Shown here: piece after piece, positions 63,579 to 64,000 of the stretch | Position numbering within the stretch: position 1 is the stretch's first letter | Layout: each line of letters starts with the position of its first letter | Assembly (NCBI GenBank): GCA_002778195.1 | Contig: PCDI01000002.1 | Location: 3,051,234-3,115,233 of the forward strand | DNA from: Raffaelea ambrosiae | Taxonomy: Eukaryota; Ascomycota; Sordariomycetes; Ophiostomatales; Ophiostomataceae | Direction: 5' to 3' | DNA: 64,000 nt | Notes under the pieces: generated by a model | The model's database searches: none | Told to the model about the DNA's origin: nothing | What the model saw: the letters and a program-made list of their open reading frames with translations, nothing else | Made by a program: the position numbers and the translations under genes

Positions 63579-63635
63579 GAAGCAGAGAAGCAGCAGAGAA
63601 GCAGCAGAGAAGTCGCAACGAAGCAGCAGGGAAGC
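63579..63635 (+). repeat. degenerate GAAGCAGCAGA repeat
   Basis: About four to five imperfect copies of a roughly 12-base AGCAGAGAAGC-type unit near the right end of the window. Confidence 0.7.
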
Positions 63636-64000
63636 AACCAGATGCATTAGCTTATGGAGGGGGCTTTATTATGCCAGAAATCAGGGCAGCAAGCGAGTGA
63701 AGCATGCACCACCCGCGCATACATACGAGTAGTAACTGCACACACAAAAAGAGGCACAGCAGACACACCTCACACACCTCTCACACACTCGCCCGCATAC
63801 GCTTCCCACGTCGCAGGTGTGGCACTGCTGCAGCAGTCTGTCTCGGTCCATTTTTTTGCCTTCACGGGCATCTCCGTTGGTCTGAGCTGTTTTAGAAGGA
63901 TCGCCGACAGACAGAGCCAGGTGGGAGAGGGAAAAAGGAACAACAGGAAAAAAAGGAGCAGGTTAGGAAGGCTACTAAAAAGAGAGAAAATAGAAGAAAA

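Larger units (their letters stand above)
51001..64000. other. gene-free stretch, right end of window
   Basis: Thirteen kilobases in which I recognise no protein, RNA gene or mobile element. The longest open frames without obvious low complexity (about 52670-53257 plus, 60170-60814 minus, 62414-62926 plus) have no motif I know and lack coding-like third positions. Typical contents are 14 of the 20 TACTCGTA/TACGAGTA octamers, several TAACTAGTTA-like palindromes (51042, 52616, 58340, 59157, 61152), CCAAT boxes near 51.95 and 55.2 kb, a 15-bp minisatellite at 54.85 kb, G/C homopolymers at 54.36 and 61.81 kb, and a 12-bp repeat at 63.58 kb. Confidence 0.5.

Noticed and set aside
51001..64000. Transposon or RIP-mutated repeat
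   Set aside because: No long terminal or inverted repeats, no transposase or reverse-transcriptase motifs and no strong AT/TpA enrichment were seen.

Overview
The window is nuclear DNA of a filamentous ascomycete (Pezizomycotina), most likely a Sordariomycete. Genes carry short GT..AG introns (59-155 bp, plus one of 319 bp), branch sites of CTAAC type, and GC-rich third codon positions. The encoded proteins look like filamentous-fungal versions of conserved families. I cannot name the genus. There is one 370-base assembly gap and one isolated N.

Layout. Positions 1-15519 hold no gene I can support: microsatellites, long purine or pyrimidine tracts and G/C or A/T homopolymers. Positions 15890-17710 look like a long, ATG-depleted 5' leader or promoter of a homeodomain transcription factor (17711-21181, +, four exons, 1044 residues, rich in polyglutamine and polyglycine). 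Positions 21182-29796 are again gene-free. A compact block follows: a Bor1-type borate/anion transporter (29797-32414, -), a mitochondrial 3-hydroxyacyl-CoA dehydrogenase (32981-34037, -), the replication-fork protection protein Tof1/Swi1/Timeless (34665-38830, +), an FAD-dependent oxidoreductase of the DAO type (39301-41146, -) and a glutathione (thiol) peroxidase of Gpx3/Hyr1 type (42927-43591, +). Positions 43592-64000 contain no recognisable gene, only simple repeats, one 15-bp minisatellite and two recurring short motifs.

How the parts relate. The five block genes are housekeeping functions of unrelated pathways, not a biosynthetic cluster. The dehydrogenase and TOF1 are divergent and share a 627-bp promoter. 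It carries a pair of CCTCGG boxes (the fatty-acid regulator FarA/FarB motif) about 185 bp from the beta-oxidation gene, and a pair of ACGCGT MluI cell-cycle boxes about 187 bp from the replication gene. The peroxidase has a Yap1-type site 214 bp upstream. No mobile element, tRNA, rRNA, CRISPR array or secondary-metabolite cluster was seen. The best candidates for something undescribed are the roughly 1.8-kb leader of the homeodomain gene (one ATG against about 22 CAT), its retained-intron/tandem-acceptor junction, and the octamer TACTCGTA concentrated in the right-hand desert. All counts were made by eye.
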